NCBI GenBank assembly: GCA_934589705.1
Contig: CAKTOH010000036.1
Span: forward strand, 1-10,828
Direction: 5' to 3'
From: an uncultured Oscillospiraceae bacterium
Lineage (GTDB): Bacteria > Bacillota > Clostridia > Oscillospirales > Oscillospiraceae
DNA length: 10,828 nt
The position numbers and the translations under genes were made by a program. Under the pieces are notes generated by a model. The model did not search any database. It saw nothing but the letters and a program-made list of their open reading frames with translations, and was not told the origin of the DNA. Positions 1 through 7,967 of this stretch are shown piece after piece; positions within the stretch are counted from its first letter, which is position 1, and the number at the start of each line of letters is the position of its first letter.

Positions 1-471
<471 letters not shown>

Positions 472-475
472 TCAT

Positions 476-504
476 ATCATACCACTTTTTTCGCGGTTTG
501 TAAA
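476..504 (-). promoter_or_regulatory. Promoter of the PFOR gene
   Basis: On the minus strand, TTTACA (504-499), a 17-base spacer and TATGAT (481-476), with TG one base before the -10 (extended -10). Transcription would start near 469, leaving a short leader before AGGAGG. A nearby TTGACT (509-504) would need a 22-base spacer and was not chosen as the -35. Confidence 0.7.
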
Positions 505-616
505 GTCAAGAAACGACCGGGATTCAAATTTTTCGTTTCTTTTTACATACCGGCGGAGAATTTTACATTCTGCCTGGAATTGCCGGGCCGCGGCAGACCC
601 TCATCACAGATAGTTC

Positions 617-645
617 TTGCAATCCGGCGGATTTTTCATTATAAT
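617..645 (+). promoter_or_regulatory. Promoter of the comM-thiI-pncC operon
   Basis: TTGCAA (617-622), a 17-base spacer and a perfect TATAAT (640-645), placed about 30 bases before the comM start. It points away from the PFOR promoter, so the 436-678 gap holds two divergent promoters and nothing else I can identify. Confidence 0.75.
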
Positions 646-678
646 GGAGGGAAGTGGAGAAAGAAACGGGGGATTACG

Positions 679-2193
679 ATGATTTGCAGCGTAAAGACAC
701 TGGGCATCTCCGGAATTCAGGGAAGCCTGGTCACGGCGGAGTGCTTCATCTCCAATGGCCTTCCCGGTTTTGACATTGTGGGCTTGCCGGACGCGGCGGT
801 GAAGGAGGCCCGGGAGCGGGTTCGGGCGGCTGCCAAAAGCAGCGGTCTGAGCTTTCCTGTCAGCCGGATCACCGTGAATCTGGCTCCGGCCAGCCGGAAG
901 AAAACGGGCACCCATTATGATCTTCCGATTCTTTTGAGCATTCTGTCTGCCTGCGGCAGCGTCCGCCGTCCCAGATCGGACAGCGCCTTTCTGGGCGAGG
1001 TAAGTTTGGACGGGAAGATTCGTCCCGTAACCGGCGTGCTGCCTATGGCGCTGGCTGCCAAGCGGGAGGGGATAAAGACCCTCTTCGTCCCGGCGGAAAA
1101 CGCGGCGGAGGCCACCCTTGCCAGAGGCCCCGCCATCATTCCGGTGGAGACGGTTCGGCAGCTGGCATCGGGGCTGAACGGAGAGATTTCCCTTTCCGAG
1201 GAGCCTGCGTGGGTGCCGGAAAAGCCCAGTGTTCCGGAACTGGATTTCCGGGATGTGCTGGGGCAGGAGAATGTGAAACGGGCGTTGGAGGTTGCGGCGG
1301 CAGGCAGCCACAATGTACTGCTCATCGGCCCGCCAGGCTCCGGAAAGAGTATGCTGAGCAAGCGGCTGCCTTCCATCTTGCCGGATATGACCCGGGAGGA
1401 ATCCCTGGAGGTCAGCCAGATCTACTCCGTCATGGGACTTTTGACGGCAAAAAATCCGCTCCTTACCCGGCGACCCTTCCGGTCGCCCCACCACACCATC
1501 TCCAACGCCGGCCTCGCAGGAGGCGGTTCCAACCCAAAGCCCGGAGAAATATCCCTTGCCCACAAGGGCGTGCTGTTCCTGGACGAAATGCCGGAATTCC
1601 GGAAGGATACCCTGGACTTAATGCGCCAGCCCATGGAGGACGGACAGGTCACCATTTCCCGGGTTTCCGGGGCGGTGACGTACCCGGCGGAATTCATGCT
1701 GGTGTGCGCCATGAACCCCTGCAAGTGCGGCTGGTACGGTGACCCCTCCGGTCGGTGCCGCTGCTCTCAGCGGGAGGTGGACAGCTACCGTGGCCGGATT
1801 TCCGGGCCGATTCTGGACAGAATCGACATTGTGGTGGAGGTTCCCGCGGTGGCCTTTGAGGACTTGCGCGCCCGGGCGGAGGCGGAGCCTTCCTCCGAAA
1901 TCCAGAAGCGGGTCAATGCCGCCAGAGCCGTCCAAAACTGGCGGTTCCATGACAGCGGCATGTGCAATGCCCGGATGGGCCCGGCGGAAATGCGGGAATT
2001 CTGCGCCCTGGACGATACCTGCGCCGGGCTTATGAAAAACGCTTTCGAGGTCATGGGTCTGACTGCCCGGAGCTACGACCGGATTCTTCGGGTAGCCCGG
2101 ACGGTTGCCGACCTGGCTGGCAGCGAGAAAATTCAGCCCCAGCACATCGCGGAGGCCATTCAGTACCGTGCTGTGAATATGGGCAAGCAATAA
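679..2193 (+). CDS. comM: ComM/YifB family AAA+ ATPase (Mg-chelatase-like)
   Basis: A 504-residue cytoplasmic ATPase, the usual length for the YifB/ComM family. In naturally transformable proteobacteria ComM is a hexameric helicase that promotes branch migration when incoming DNA recombines; its role in Clostridia is less established. Order of parts: an N-terminal ChlI-like domain (about 1-180); Walker A GPPGSGKS (217-224); Walker B VLFLDE (298-303); the sensor region AMNPCKCGWYGD, whose Cys348 and Cys350 pair up with Cys360 and Cys362 as a possible metal site; the RISGPILDRIDI segment with a putative arginine finger; and the C-terminal Mg_chelatase_C domain. All expected catalytic motifs are present. 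The ATG at 679 is chosen because GGGGGA sits just ahead and the protein then begins MICSVKTLGISG as the family does; the same frame stays open far upstream, but that stretch is antisense to PFOR. First gene of a three-gene operon. Confidence 0.95.
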   Translation: MICSVKTLGISGIQGSLVTAECFISNGLPGFDIVGLPDAAVKEARERVRAAAKSSGLSFPVSRITVNLAPASRKKTGTHYDLPILLSILSACGSVRRPRSDSAFLGEVSLDGKIRPVTGVLPMALAAKREGIKTLFVPAENAAEATLARGPAIIPVETVRQLASGLNGEISLSEEPAWVPEKPSVPELDFRDVLGQENVKRALEVAAAGSHNVLLIGPPGSGKSMLSKRLPSILPDMTREESLEVSQIYSVMGLLTAKNPLLTRRPFRSPHHTISNAGLAGGGSNPKPGEISLAHKGVLFLDEMPEFRKDTLDLMRQPMEDGQVTISRVSGAVTYPAEFMLVCAMNPCKCGWYGDPSGRCRCSQREVDSYRGRISGPILDRIDIVVEVPAVAFEDLRARAEAEPSSEIQKRVNAARAVQNWRFHDSGMCNARMGPAEMREFCALDDTCAGLMKNAFEVMGLTARSYDRILRVARTVADLAGSEKIQPQHIAEAIQYRAVNMGKQ

Positions 2194-2206
2194 GGAAAGG
2201 AAACCT

Positions 2207-3397
2207 ATGAAAGAGATTTTTTTGTTGAAGCTGGGCGAGGTCGTCCTGAAGGGTGCCAACAAGCGGCAGTTTGAGGGTCGTCTGCGGCAGAATATCCGCC
2301 GCCGGATGAAGCCCTACGGCAATTTTGACGTGTACCTCATGCAGTCTACGGTGTATGTGGAGCCCATGGACGAGGAAGCGGATGTGGAGGGAGCCTGGGA
2401 GGCCTGCCACGCCATTTTCGGCCTTGTGAGCCTTTGCCGCTGCCGCCCCTGCGAGAAGAACGTGGATGCCATTTTTGCTGCCATCGAGAATTATCTGGGG
2501 GACGATCTGGACTGTGCCAAGTCCTTCAAGGTGGAGTCCAAGCGTTCGGATAAGCGGTTCCCCATGACCTCCATTCAGCTGTCCCAGGAGATCGGCGGCC
2601 GGCTGGCAGAGGCTCATCCCGGAGTGGAGGTGGACGTGCACCATCCGGAATATACGGTAAATGTGGAGGTTCGGGATCTGGCGGCCTATGTTCATGGCCC
2701 GGCGGAGCCGGGTGCGGGCGGACTGCCCACCGGTGTGGGCGGCAGAGCCATGAGCCTGCTGTCCGGCGGCATTGATTCCCCGGTGGCTTCCTATATGATC
2801 GCCAAGCGGGGCGTGGAGATCGAGGCTGTGCATTTCTTCTCCTATCCCTATACCTCCCAGCTTGCCAGGGATAAGGTGATTGAGCTTGCCCGGCTGGTGA
2901 CGAAATATTCCGGCAAAATGACGGTGAACGTGGTTTCCTTTACGGAAATTCAGGAGGCCATCCGGGACAACTGCCCGGAGGAATACTTCACCCTGATTAT
3001 GCGCCGGTTCATGATGGAAATTGCCATGCGTCTGGCCAAGGAGGACGGCTGCGGAGCCCTGGTCACCGGTGAGAATCTGGGTCAGGTGGCTTCTCAGACC
3101 ATGGAGGCCATGACTGTCACCGGCGCGGTGGTGGACATTCCCATTTTTATGCCCCTGGTCGGCATGGACAAGAAGGATATCATTGCCATCGCCGAGAAAA
3201 TCGGCACTCTGGAAACCTCCATTTTGCCCTACGAGGACTGCTGCACGGTGTTTACCCCCAAGCATCCCAAAACCAAGCCCACCCTGGGTCAGGTGCTCCA
3301 CGCCGAGGAGAAGCTGGACAGGGAAGCTCTGATTGTCAAGGCGCTGGAGTCCGTGGAAAAGATCAAGGTGAGTTACCATGATGAACCTTTGCTGTGA
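2207..3397 (+). CDS. thiI: tRNA 4-thiouridine synthetase ThiI, rhodanese-less form
   Basis: A 396-residue enzyme that adenylates uridine-8 of tRNA and exchanges the oxygen for sulfur, giving s4U; in some bacteria it also feeds sulfur to the thiazole of thiamine. Order of parts: an N-terminal ferredoxin-like domain (about 1-60), a THUMP RNA-binding domain (about 60-165), and a PP-loop ATPase domain with SGGIDSP at 186-192. The [12 protein letters not shown] segment carries Cys345 and Cys346, in the region of the catalytic cysteine of other ThiI proteins. The E. coli rhodanese extension is absent, as is normal in Firmicutes, where a dedicated cysteine desulfurase (NifZ type) gives the sulfur; no desulfurase gene is in view. 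The start is 13 bases after the comM stop, with AAGGAAAGG in the gap, so the two are probably co-transcribed. Confidence 0.95.
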   Translation: MKEIFLLKLGEVVLKGANKRQFEGRLRQNIRRRMKPYGNFDVYLMQSTVYVEPMDEEADVEGAWEACHAIFGLVSLCRCRPCEKNVDAIFAAIENYLGDDLDCAKSFKVESKRSDKRFPMTSIQLSQEIGGRLAEAHPGVEVDVHHPEYTVNVEVRDLAAYVHGPAEPGAGGLPTGVGGRAMSLLSGGIDSPVASYMIAKRGVEIEAVHFFSYPYTSQLARDKVIELARLVTKYSGKMTVNVVSFTEIQEAIRDNCPEEYFTLIMRRFMMEIAMRLAKEDGCGALVTGENLGQVASQTMEAMTVTGAVVDIPIFMPLVGMDKKDIIAIAEKIGTLETSILPYEDCCTVFTPKHPKTKPTLGQVLHAEEKLDREALIVKALESVEKIKVSYHDEPLL

Positions 3398-3842
3398 GGT
3401 ATTGGAGCGGCTTTCCGGGAAGGCTCTGGTCACGGCGGAAAGCCTCACCGGCGGGGGCATCGGGGCGGCTCTGACCGCCGTTCCCGGCAGCTCTCAGGTT
3501 TACAAGGGCGGTGTCATCAGCTACACCAACTGGGTGAAGGAGAATATCCTGGGGGTTTCCGGAGAAGTCCTGGAAACCTACGGCGCGGTGTCTGCCCAGA
3601 CGGCTCAGGCTATGGCCTGGGGTGTTCGGGAGCTTTTGAAAGCGGATGTGGCCGTGGCCGTTACCGGCCTGGCAGGCCCCGGGGGCGACGAATTCGGAAA
3701 CCCGGTAGGCACGGTGTTCATCGGCTATCAGGATGAGAAAACCGCTCAGGTGATTGGCTGCCATTTTACCGGTACCCGGGAGGAAATCCGGAATCAGACC
3801 ATCGACCGGGCGCTGAAGCTGGTGCTGGAAAACGCAAAATAG
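3378..3842 (+). CDS. pncC: Nicotinamide-nucleotide amidohydrolase PncC (stand-alone CinA C-terminal domain)
   Basis: A 154-residue protein matching only the CinA C-terminal domain, the enzyme that deamidates nicotinamide mononucleotide to nicotinate mononucleotide in NAD salvage. It shows TAESLTGG (Ser22), [11 protein letters not shown] (Tyr49, Lys54) and the glycine-rich [20 protein letters not shown] segment. The Ser-Tyr-Lys spacing (27 and 32 residues) equals that of E. coli PncC as I remember it, so it is probably active. The N-terminal COG1058 (molybdopterin-like) half of full CinA is absent; this is a complete short form, not a truncation. Its ATG lies inside the end of thiI (20-base overlap) with AAGGTGA ahead, which suggests translational coupling; a second ATG follows directly and could also serve. 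NMN is released by bacterial NAD-dependent DNA ligase, so a link to DNA repair or recombination with comM is possible but inferred. Confidence 0.92.
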   Translation: MMNLCCEVLERLSGKALVTAESLTGGGIGAALTAVPGSSQVYKGGVISYTNWVKENILGVSGEVLETYGAVSAQTAQAMAWGVRELLKADVAVAVTGLAGPGGDEFGNPVGTVFIGYQDEKTAQVIGCHFTGTREEIRNQTIDRALKLVLENAK

Positions 3843-3857
3843 TCTGATACTATTTCC

Positions 3858-3881
3858 TGATTAAAATCTTAATTTTAATCA
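3858..3881. repeat. AT-rich perfect palindrome after pncC
   Basis: TGATTAAAAT, loop CTTA, ATTTTAATCA: a perfect 10-bp stem 15 bases after the pncC stop. With no GC core and no T-tract behind it, it is a poor intrinsic terminator, though it is the first structure the operon transcript meets. Confidence 0.6.
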
Positions 3882-3921
3882 CAAAACAAGTCTCATATGA
3901 ACTCCATGCCCTTCAGGCAAT

Positions 3922-3944
3922 TAAAATCTTTTTTAAAGATTTTA
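3922..3944. repeat. Second AT-rich palindrome, touching the mini-element
   Basis: TAAAATCTTT, loop TTT, AAAGATTTTA: a perfect 10-bp stem. It shares the 11-mer ATTAAAATCTT with the first palindrome (3860-3870 and 3920-3930). Its last bases are the TTTTA that precedes GGGTCTATC of the inverted-repeat element. It may be an AT-rich weak terminator or the target into which the element inserted. Confidence 0.55.
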
Positions 3945-4110
3945 GGGTCTATCTGAAAACCGTCAACACGCCCAAACAGCGGGTCTTTTCCACCTGCTGG
4001 GCACCATTTTTTCTTGCAATACGCAGAGTATTCCTGCAAAAAAATGGCTTCATCAGGCGGAAAATCCCTCGCCGTTGGTCATATTTCCAGTTTTCAGATA
4101 GACCCTAAAA
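3940..4110. mobile_element. Palindromic mini-element (MITE-like) with perfect terminal inverted repeats
   Basis: The ends 3940-3960 and 4090-4110 are perfect 21-base inverted repeats with core GGGTCTATCTGAAAAC. If the element proper is 3945-4105 (161 bases), it is bordered by TA on both sides, as expected for elements duplicating a TA target (IS630/Tc1-mariner group). The inside folds back as well: CCATTTTTT (from 4014) with AAAAAAATGG (to 4047) around a GCAGA loop, and GCGGGTCTTTTCCACCTG (3979-3996) against the CAGGCGGAAAATCCCTCGC stretch further right, so almost the whole unit is one long imperfect hairpin. It encodes no protein, so it would need a transposase supplied in trans. Family assignment is inference from the TA and size alone. 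Confidence 0.75.
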
Positions 4111-4117
4111 GGCTCGA

Positions 4118-4146
4118 TAGACTACTTAGGCAAGAATAGCCATAAT
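4118..4146 (+). promoter_or_regulatory. Tentative promoter for the lipoprotein gene
   Basis: TAGACT (4118-4123), a 17-base spacer and CATAAT (4141-4146) form a weak sigma-A-like site just outside the mini-element. It would leave a leader of about 155 bases. TTGACG at 4214 has no good -10 at the right distance. Between 4147 and 4245 I see no gene or other clear signal. Confidence 0.25.
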
Positions 4147-4245
4147 ATTTATGCGTCAACTGGGCTAGAACTTGGCCCTGATCGTACACTTTCGCTGATT
4201 ACGCTAAATAGCATTGACGGAACAATAATCCACAATTGAAAATTC

Positions 4246-4283
4246 ACACACCATCTAAGTACATTTTTGTGTGGATGGTGTGT
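4246..4283 (+). promoter_or_regulatory. Leader hairpin ahead of the lipoprotein ribosome site
   Basis: ACACACCATC (4246-4255) pairs perfectly with GATGGTGTGT (4274-4283) around an 18-base loop, ending 9 bases before the ribosome site. Just after it, TCCTT (4286-4290) can pair with AAGGA (4296-4300), which is part of the Shine-Dalgarno itself. Possible control of translation or mRNA stability; no ligand class recognised. Confidence 0.4.
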
Positions 4284-4308
4284 AATCCTTATAGGAAGGA
4301 GTATCAAT

Positions 4309-6111
4309 ATGGGAAGCATTGGCAGAAAAAATTATCAATTGCTCATATGGATAGGCTGTATAGCGTTATGCCTGGCATGCCTATGCGGGTGTAAAAGTGC
4401 AGGAAAAGAAGAAAATACGATTCTAACAGCAACAACGGAAGAAACGAAAACAAATGATGAAACAGTAATGGACGCGTGCAGCAGAGCTGTGAAAGAATTG
4501 ATCCAAAAGCCATATTATCATCTGGTCCTAACGTCAGACAACGATTCTATCCAAACGCAGATTTACTGTGATGGGGAGAATTATTTGATGTCAGATTACG
4601 ACGGTGAATTGCGATTGACAAGCGCTATGAAATATGATGGTATATATGCGGTTGAGGAAAAAGGGAAATATGTCATAGTAAAAGAAGACCAAGCTGTCTA
4701 TGCGGATTACATAATACAAACTTATGATATTCTGGATAAATCGAACTTAAAAATACAAACGATAGAATACGCGTCAGATCGTGTAATCAGAATTGATGCA
4801 GAATGGGACGAGAGGGACAATGGAGTGGCGACCCATATACAGGGGAATTTTGCTTATGAGTTTTTGGATAATGGCGATCTTTCTTCTGTCCAAGTAGAAA
4901 AATGGCAGACGGACGAGTTGCCTACAGAACATTATTTTTATTCACTGGTAATACCTAATGATACGCAGGAAGCAATTAAAAATATAATCTATAAAGCTTC
5001 TCAGCAGATTACAGTTCCAAGTCAAACAACCAGCGAACCTGAGAATGATTTGATTGCACCGCCCAGTAATCGTACCGATTATGATAGGAATTTTTTGCTT
5101 GGCAGCGATGAGATGAAATGGCCTTTTTTTAATGATAGTTGGTTCTTTGCTTTGCGTGAGGAGAATCAAACACCGGAAGGGATCACGCTGGTACATAATC
5201 CTGCTTCTGAAACGAAAGATGTTATATTAGAACATGGCCAGGAGTATTTTTTGGAATCGTGGGACGGAAAATGCTGGAGCCTAATATATCGTGGAACGAT
5301 TCCTTCTGAATCATCGGAGGAAAATTTGGTATTTTCAGGCGACTCGATCATGGAGCCTGTATCTGTTCAGATTAACTGGAGCGCACAATATGGTGCATTG
5401 AAAGAAGGAAAGTATCGGGTTGGAATGTACTATACAGCAATCCGGTCATCCGGAGAGCAGGAAACAAACTTGTGTTATGCCAAATTTTTGGTAAGCAATC
5501 TGGAAAATGACAGCTTAATTAAAAAATGTGAATCCGCATTGGGAGAAATCCTTGCAAGTGATACTTACCATATTCAGCGAACCGATTATATGTCTCAGCA
5601 GCGGGATAAAAAGGACTCCTATTACTATGTGTCCGATATTTGGAGGTCTGGGCAAAACTATTATGAGGAGGTTACCTATTATTATAATAGCACCGGGGAA
5701 ACCCGGAGTGCCCTGGGAATGTTGCTAAGGGACGGGAAGGGATATAGCTGGAATACTCTGAATCCTCCGGACAAGTTCTGGTCCGAGAGTGACGATTTAA
5801 CAGAGAGAAGCTTCCAGTTGTGGACGTTAGGCCTGGAATGCACCGATAAAACACTGGAGAATATTATTCAGAAGGAAGATTCCATCGCATTTGAATTTCC
5901 ATATGCTTCTGGATTTAGCGGGCGTGACAAAATTCAAGGGAACGTAATAACATACTATTTCAATCGTAATGATGAACTGGTTAGAGTAACATTGGAACAC
6001 ATTGGGGACAATCAGGAAAAAGTGCTGGAAACGGAACTTTTAGTCCAAAACGTTTTAAGCGAGAGCGCTGAAGCTATCATTCGAGAACAGAATGTTGCGG
6101 TCAGACCCTAA
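4309..6111 (+). CDS. Predicted lipoprotein of unknown function with a duplicated domain
   Basis: A 600-residue protein I cannot name. The N-terminus has basic residues, a hydrophobic stretch (about 11-26) and the lipobox LCGC (25-28), so it should be lipidated at Cys28 and face outward on the membrane. Residues about 50-235 and 402-600 look like copies of one domain: DACSRAVKELIQ matches KKCESALGEILA, then YYHL/TYHI, GENYL/GQNYY, and IQGNFAYEF/IQGNVITYYF follow in the same order. Between them, about 285-400, lies a beta-rich Ig-like segment with YGALKEGKYRV (361-371), resembling the bacterial Ig-like domains (Big_14 type) common in Clostridia; this is from memory. The ATG at 4309 is chosen for AGGAAGGAG seven bases upstream; a TTG at 4267 in frame lacks one. 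Base use is clearly richer in A and T than in the neighbours, above all in the first two thirds, suggesting acquisition. Monocistronic. Confidence 0.9.
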   Translation: MGSIGRKNYQLLIWIGCIALCLACLCGCKSAGKEENTILTATTEETKTNDETVMDACSRAVKELIQKPYYHLVLTSDNDSIQTQIYCDGENYLMSDYDGELRLTSAMKYDGIYAVEEKGKYVIVKEDQAVYADYIIQTYDILDKSNLKIQTIEYASDRVIRIDAEWDERDNGVATHIQGNFAYEFLDNGDLSSVQVEKWQTDELPTEHYFYSLVIPNDTQEAIKNIIYKASQQITVPSQTTSEPENDLIAPPSNRTDYDRNFLLGSDEMKWPFFNDSWFFALREENQTPEGITLVHNPASETKDVILEHGQEYFLESWDGKCWSLIYRGTIPSESSEENLVFSGDSIMEPVSVQINWSAQYGALKEGKYRVGMYYTAIRSSGEQETNLCYAKFLVSNLENDSLIKKCESALGEILASDTYHIQRTDYMSQQRDKKDSYYYVSDIWRSGQNYYEEVTYYYNSTGETRSALGMLLRDGKGYSWNTLNPPDKFWSESDDLTERSFQLWTLGLECTDKTLENIIQKEDSIAFEFPYASGFSGRDKIQGNVITYYFNRNDELVRVTLEHIGDNQEKVLETELLVQNVLSESAEAIIREQNVAVRP

Positions 6112-6136
6112 TTGGAGTTCAGTATGAATCATATGG

Positions 6137-6167
6137 ATAAGGTGGCAGCCGACGGCTGCCACCTTAT
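6137..6167. other. Strong hairpin between convergent genes
   Basis: A 14-bp perfect stem (6137-6150 with 6154-6167, core GGTGGCAGCC/GGCTGCCACC) with loop GAC, 25 bases after the lipoprotein stop. No T-run follows on either strand, so on its own it is not a classical terminator; it may stall polymerase or protect 3' ends together with the next hairpin. Confidence 0.6.
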
Positions 6168-6171
6168 AAAC

Positions 6172-6205
6172 AAAAAAGGCGGCTCCAACCGGAGCCGTCT
6201 TTTTT
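6172..6205. terminator. Bidirectional intrinsic terminator
   Basis: AAAAAAGGCGGCTCC, loop AACC, GGAGCCGTCTTTTTT. The GC core has one G-T wobble and is flanked by six A and six T, so it reads as a terminator on both strands. It serves the rightward lipoprotein gene and the leftward LRR gene, whose stop is only 9 bases away. Confidence 0.9.
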
Positions 6206-6213
6206 GCCGCGCT

Positions 6214-7935
6214 TTACGCCGCGGTGGGGTCATAGTTTACGATGATGTCCTTATCCCGAAGGGCGGACACGTCCTTGATGACGTTGCCGAAGACATTTAC
6301 CTGCACCAGGCAGTAGCAGTCCTTCAGGGCATCGATGTTCGTAATCAGGTTGTAGTCCATATACACATGGGTCAAAGACTGCATGTTTTTCAGACCGTCG
6401 ATGTTCGTCAGCGCGTTATAGGAACCGTCGATGGTTTGCAGGGCGCAGCCATCGGGCCACTCAGGCAGTGCCGCTACCTGATTGGAAGAGAAGTCGAAGC
6501 TTTGCAGCTTTGTCAGGGTTTTCAGGGCAGAAATATCGGTGATGGTGTTGCTGCCGATGCCCAGCTCCGTCAGCTCCGTGAGCCCTGCCAGCACATCCAC
6601 GCTTACCAGCTTGTTGTAGCTGACGTTCAGGGTGGTAAGACCCGTCAGAGCCTCCACACCGTCCAAAACGGTAATCTGGTTGTTGTCGGCGTTTAACCAG
6701 GCCAGCCGGGTACAGCTGCGGATGGGGGAGAGGCTGGTCAATGCGTTGAAGCCCACGTTCAGCTTCGCAAGATTCGTCAGGCCGCTCAGGGCGGTCAGAT
6801 CGGTGACGGCATTGTTCTGAAGGTTCAGCTCCGCCAGAGAGGTCATCCCGGACAGGGGTTCCAGCTTCTTCAGCGTATTCCCACGCAAATCCAGCAGGGT
6901 CAGATTCTTGGCGTTTTCCAAACCGGCCAGGGTGCTCAGGGAGCACTCCGCCATGGTCAGGCTGGACAGGGAAGGCAGGGTACCCAGAATTTTCAGGTCG
7001 TCCACCGGGAAGCTGCTGCCCGTCAGATCCAGCACCACCAGCTTGCTCAGGGGCGTCAGGCATTCCAGGGAAGGAATTTCCAGGCCGTTGATGGTCAGGC
7101 TCATCAGGTTGGGCAGGTAGGCCAGGTCACTGAAATCCTTAGTGCCCTCGGGGACGGTGAAGTCCGTAATGCCCCACAGAGCGTCGGTGTAAACCGTAGA
7201 GGTGGCACTGGCGTGGATCAGCTCCCGGATAGCAGCCTCCATGGCCTCATCCTGGAATTCCACTTTTTCGATAACGCCGGTGACGGTGTAGTCCAGGTCG
7301 GCAACCCGGCTGACAAGGCCGTTTTCCTTCACGGCAATGGCACGGATCTTGGTTTCGCCCGCAGGCAGGGTAATGCCGCCGCTGTAGCGATCTCCGGCCA
7401 TGGAGGGGTAATCTCCGTCGGTGGTGTAGAAAATGGCATCTCCGTCGGTAGTCAGGTGCACATCAATATACTGGCTGAAAAAGCCGGGCTCCTGATCGGC
7501 CTGGGGTGCGGAAGGACGTTGGTTCTCAATTTCCTGGCGGATGGAACCCTCAGGAATCTGCTCCAGCAGAGCCACTGCGTCCAGCAGTTTATCCTGTTCT
7601 ACGAACACCTCGCTCAGGGCGGTGTACAGCTCCACCGTGGGATTGTCCCGGATGGAGGTGGTCAGGGTCAGCTCGGCCTTGGTGTAGTTGCCGGTTTTCT
7701 TGTACTGGTTGGCAAGCTCAATGGCCACGTTTTCGTCGTGACCGGAGAAACTGTAGGCGCAGTCGTAGAACCAGGAGGAAAGCCGGGAGTTGCCGCTTAT
7801 GGCCTGATACCGAGCCTGGCTCAGCAGAGTGTCCCGGGTGAAGGCCCGGTCATAGATGAACAGGTACCAGATGATGCTGGCGATAATCAGCAGCAGAAGC
7901 ATCAAAGATACCAGAAATCTGGTTGCTTTCTTCAT
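6214..7935 (-). CDS. Membrane-anchored TPR / chitobiase-C-like / leucine-rich-repeat protein
   Basis: A 573-residue protein. Order of parts: Lys-Lys-Ala start and a hydrophobic helix (about 8-28) with no lipobox, likely an uncleaved anchor; a helical TPR-like region (about 70-130, AIELANQYKKTGNYTKAELT); a beta domain (about 150-218) with YTTDGDYPS, GGITLPAGETKIRAIAV and VADLDYTV, like the chitobiase/beta-hexosaminidase C-terminal fold used as a spacer in secreted proteins; then about 13 leucine-rich repeats of 22-24 residues (274-560) of the SDS22/internalin type, for example LAELNLQNNAVTDLTALSG. No LPXTG or other C-terminal anchor. The most likely site is outside the membrane with a protein-binding role; the partner is unknown and no enzyme motif is seen. 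The ATG at 7933-7935 is chosen for GGAG seven bases upstream; an earlier in-frame ATG lies at the predicted transcription start. Single-gene unit. Confidence 0.9.
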   Translation of the reverse strand: MKKATRFLVSLMLLLLIIASIIWYLFIYDRAFTRDTLLSQARYQAISGNSRLSSWFYDCAYSFSGHDENVAIELANQYKKTGNYTKAELTLTTSIRDNPTVELYTALSEVFVEQDKLLDAVALLEQIPEGSIRQEIENQRPSAPQADQEPGFFSQYIDVHLTTDGDAIFYTTDGDYPSMAGDRYSGGITLPAGETKIRAIAVKENGLVSRVADLDYTVTGVIEKVEFQDEAMEAAIRELIHASATSTVYTDALWGITDFTVPEGTKDFSDLAYLPNLMSLTINGLEIPSLECLTPLSKLVVLDLTGSSFPVDDLKILGTLPSLSSLTMAECSLSTLAGLENAKNLTLLDLRGNTLKKLEPLSGMTSLAELNLQNNAVTDLTALSGLTNLAKLNVGFNALTSLSPIRSCTRLAWLNADNNQITVLDGVEALTGLTTLNVSYNKLVSVDVLAGLTELTELGIGSNTITDISALKTLTKLQSFDFSSNQVAALPEWPDGCALQTIDGSYNALTNIDGLKNMQSLTHVYMDYNLITNIDALKDCYCLVQVNVFGNVIKDVSALRDKDIIVNYDPTAA

Positions 7936-7967
7936 AAAAATACTCCATTTCCAAGGAATCATCGGTA

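Noticed and set aside
604..1563. Minus-strand 319-codon frame across comM
   Set aside because: It covers the conserved comM ATPase region in antisense and has no recognisable domain; codon shadow.
2051..3460. Minus-strand 469-codon frame across thiI
   Set aside because: It overlaps three genes in antisense, is rich in His/Gly/Leu shadow sequence, and would begin inside pncC without a ribosome site.
4246..4283. Leader hairpin as an intrinsic terminator
   Set aside because: The stem is followed by AATCCTTAT rather than a T-run, and the gene's ribosome site follows immediately.
4267..4308. TTG start giving 14 extra residues on the lipoprotein
   Set aside because: It has no Shine-Dalgarno, lies in the loop of the leader hairpin, and would push the lipoprotein signal away from the N-terminus.
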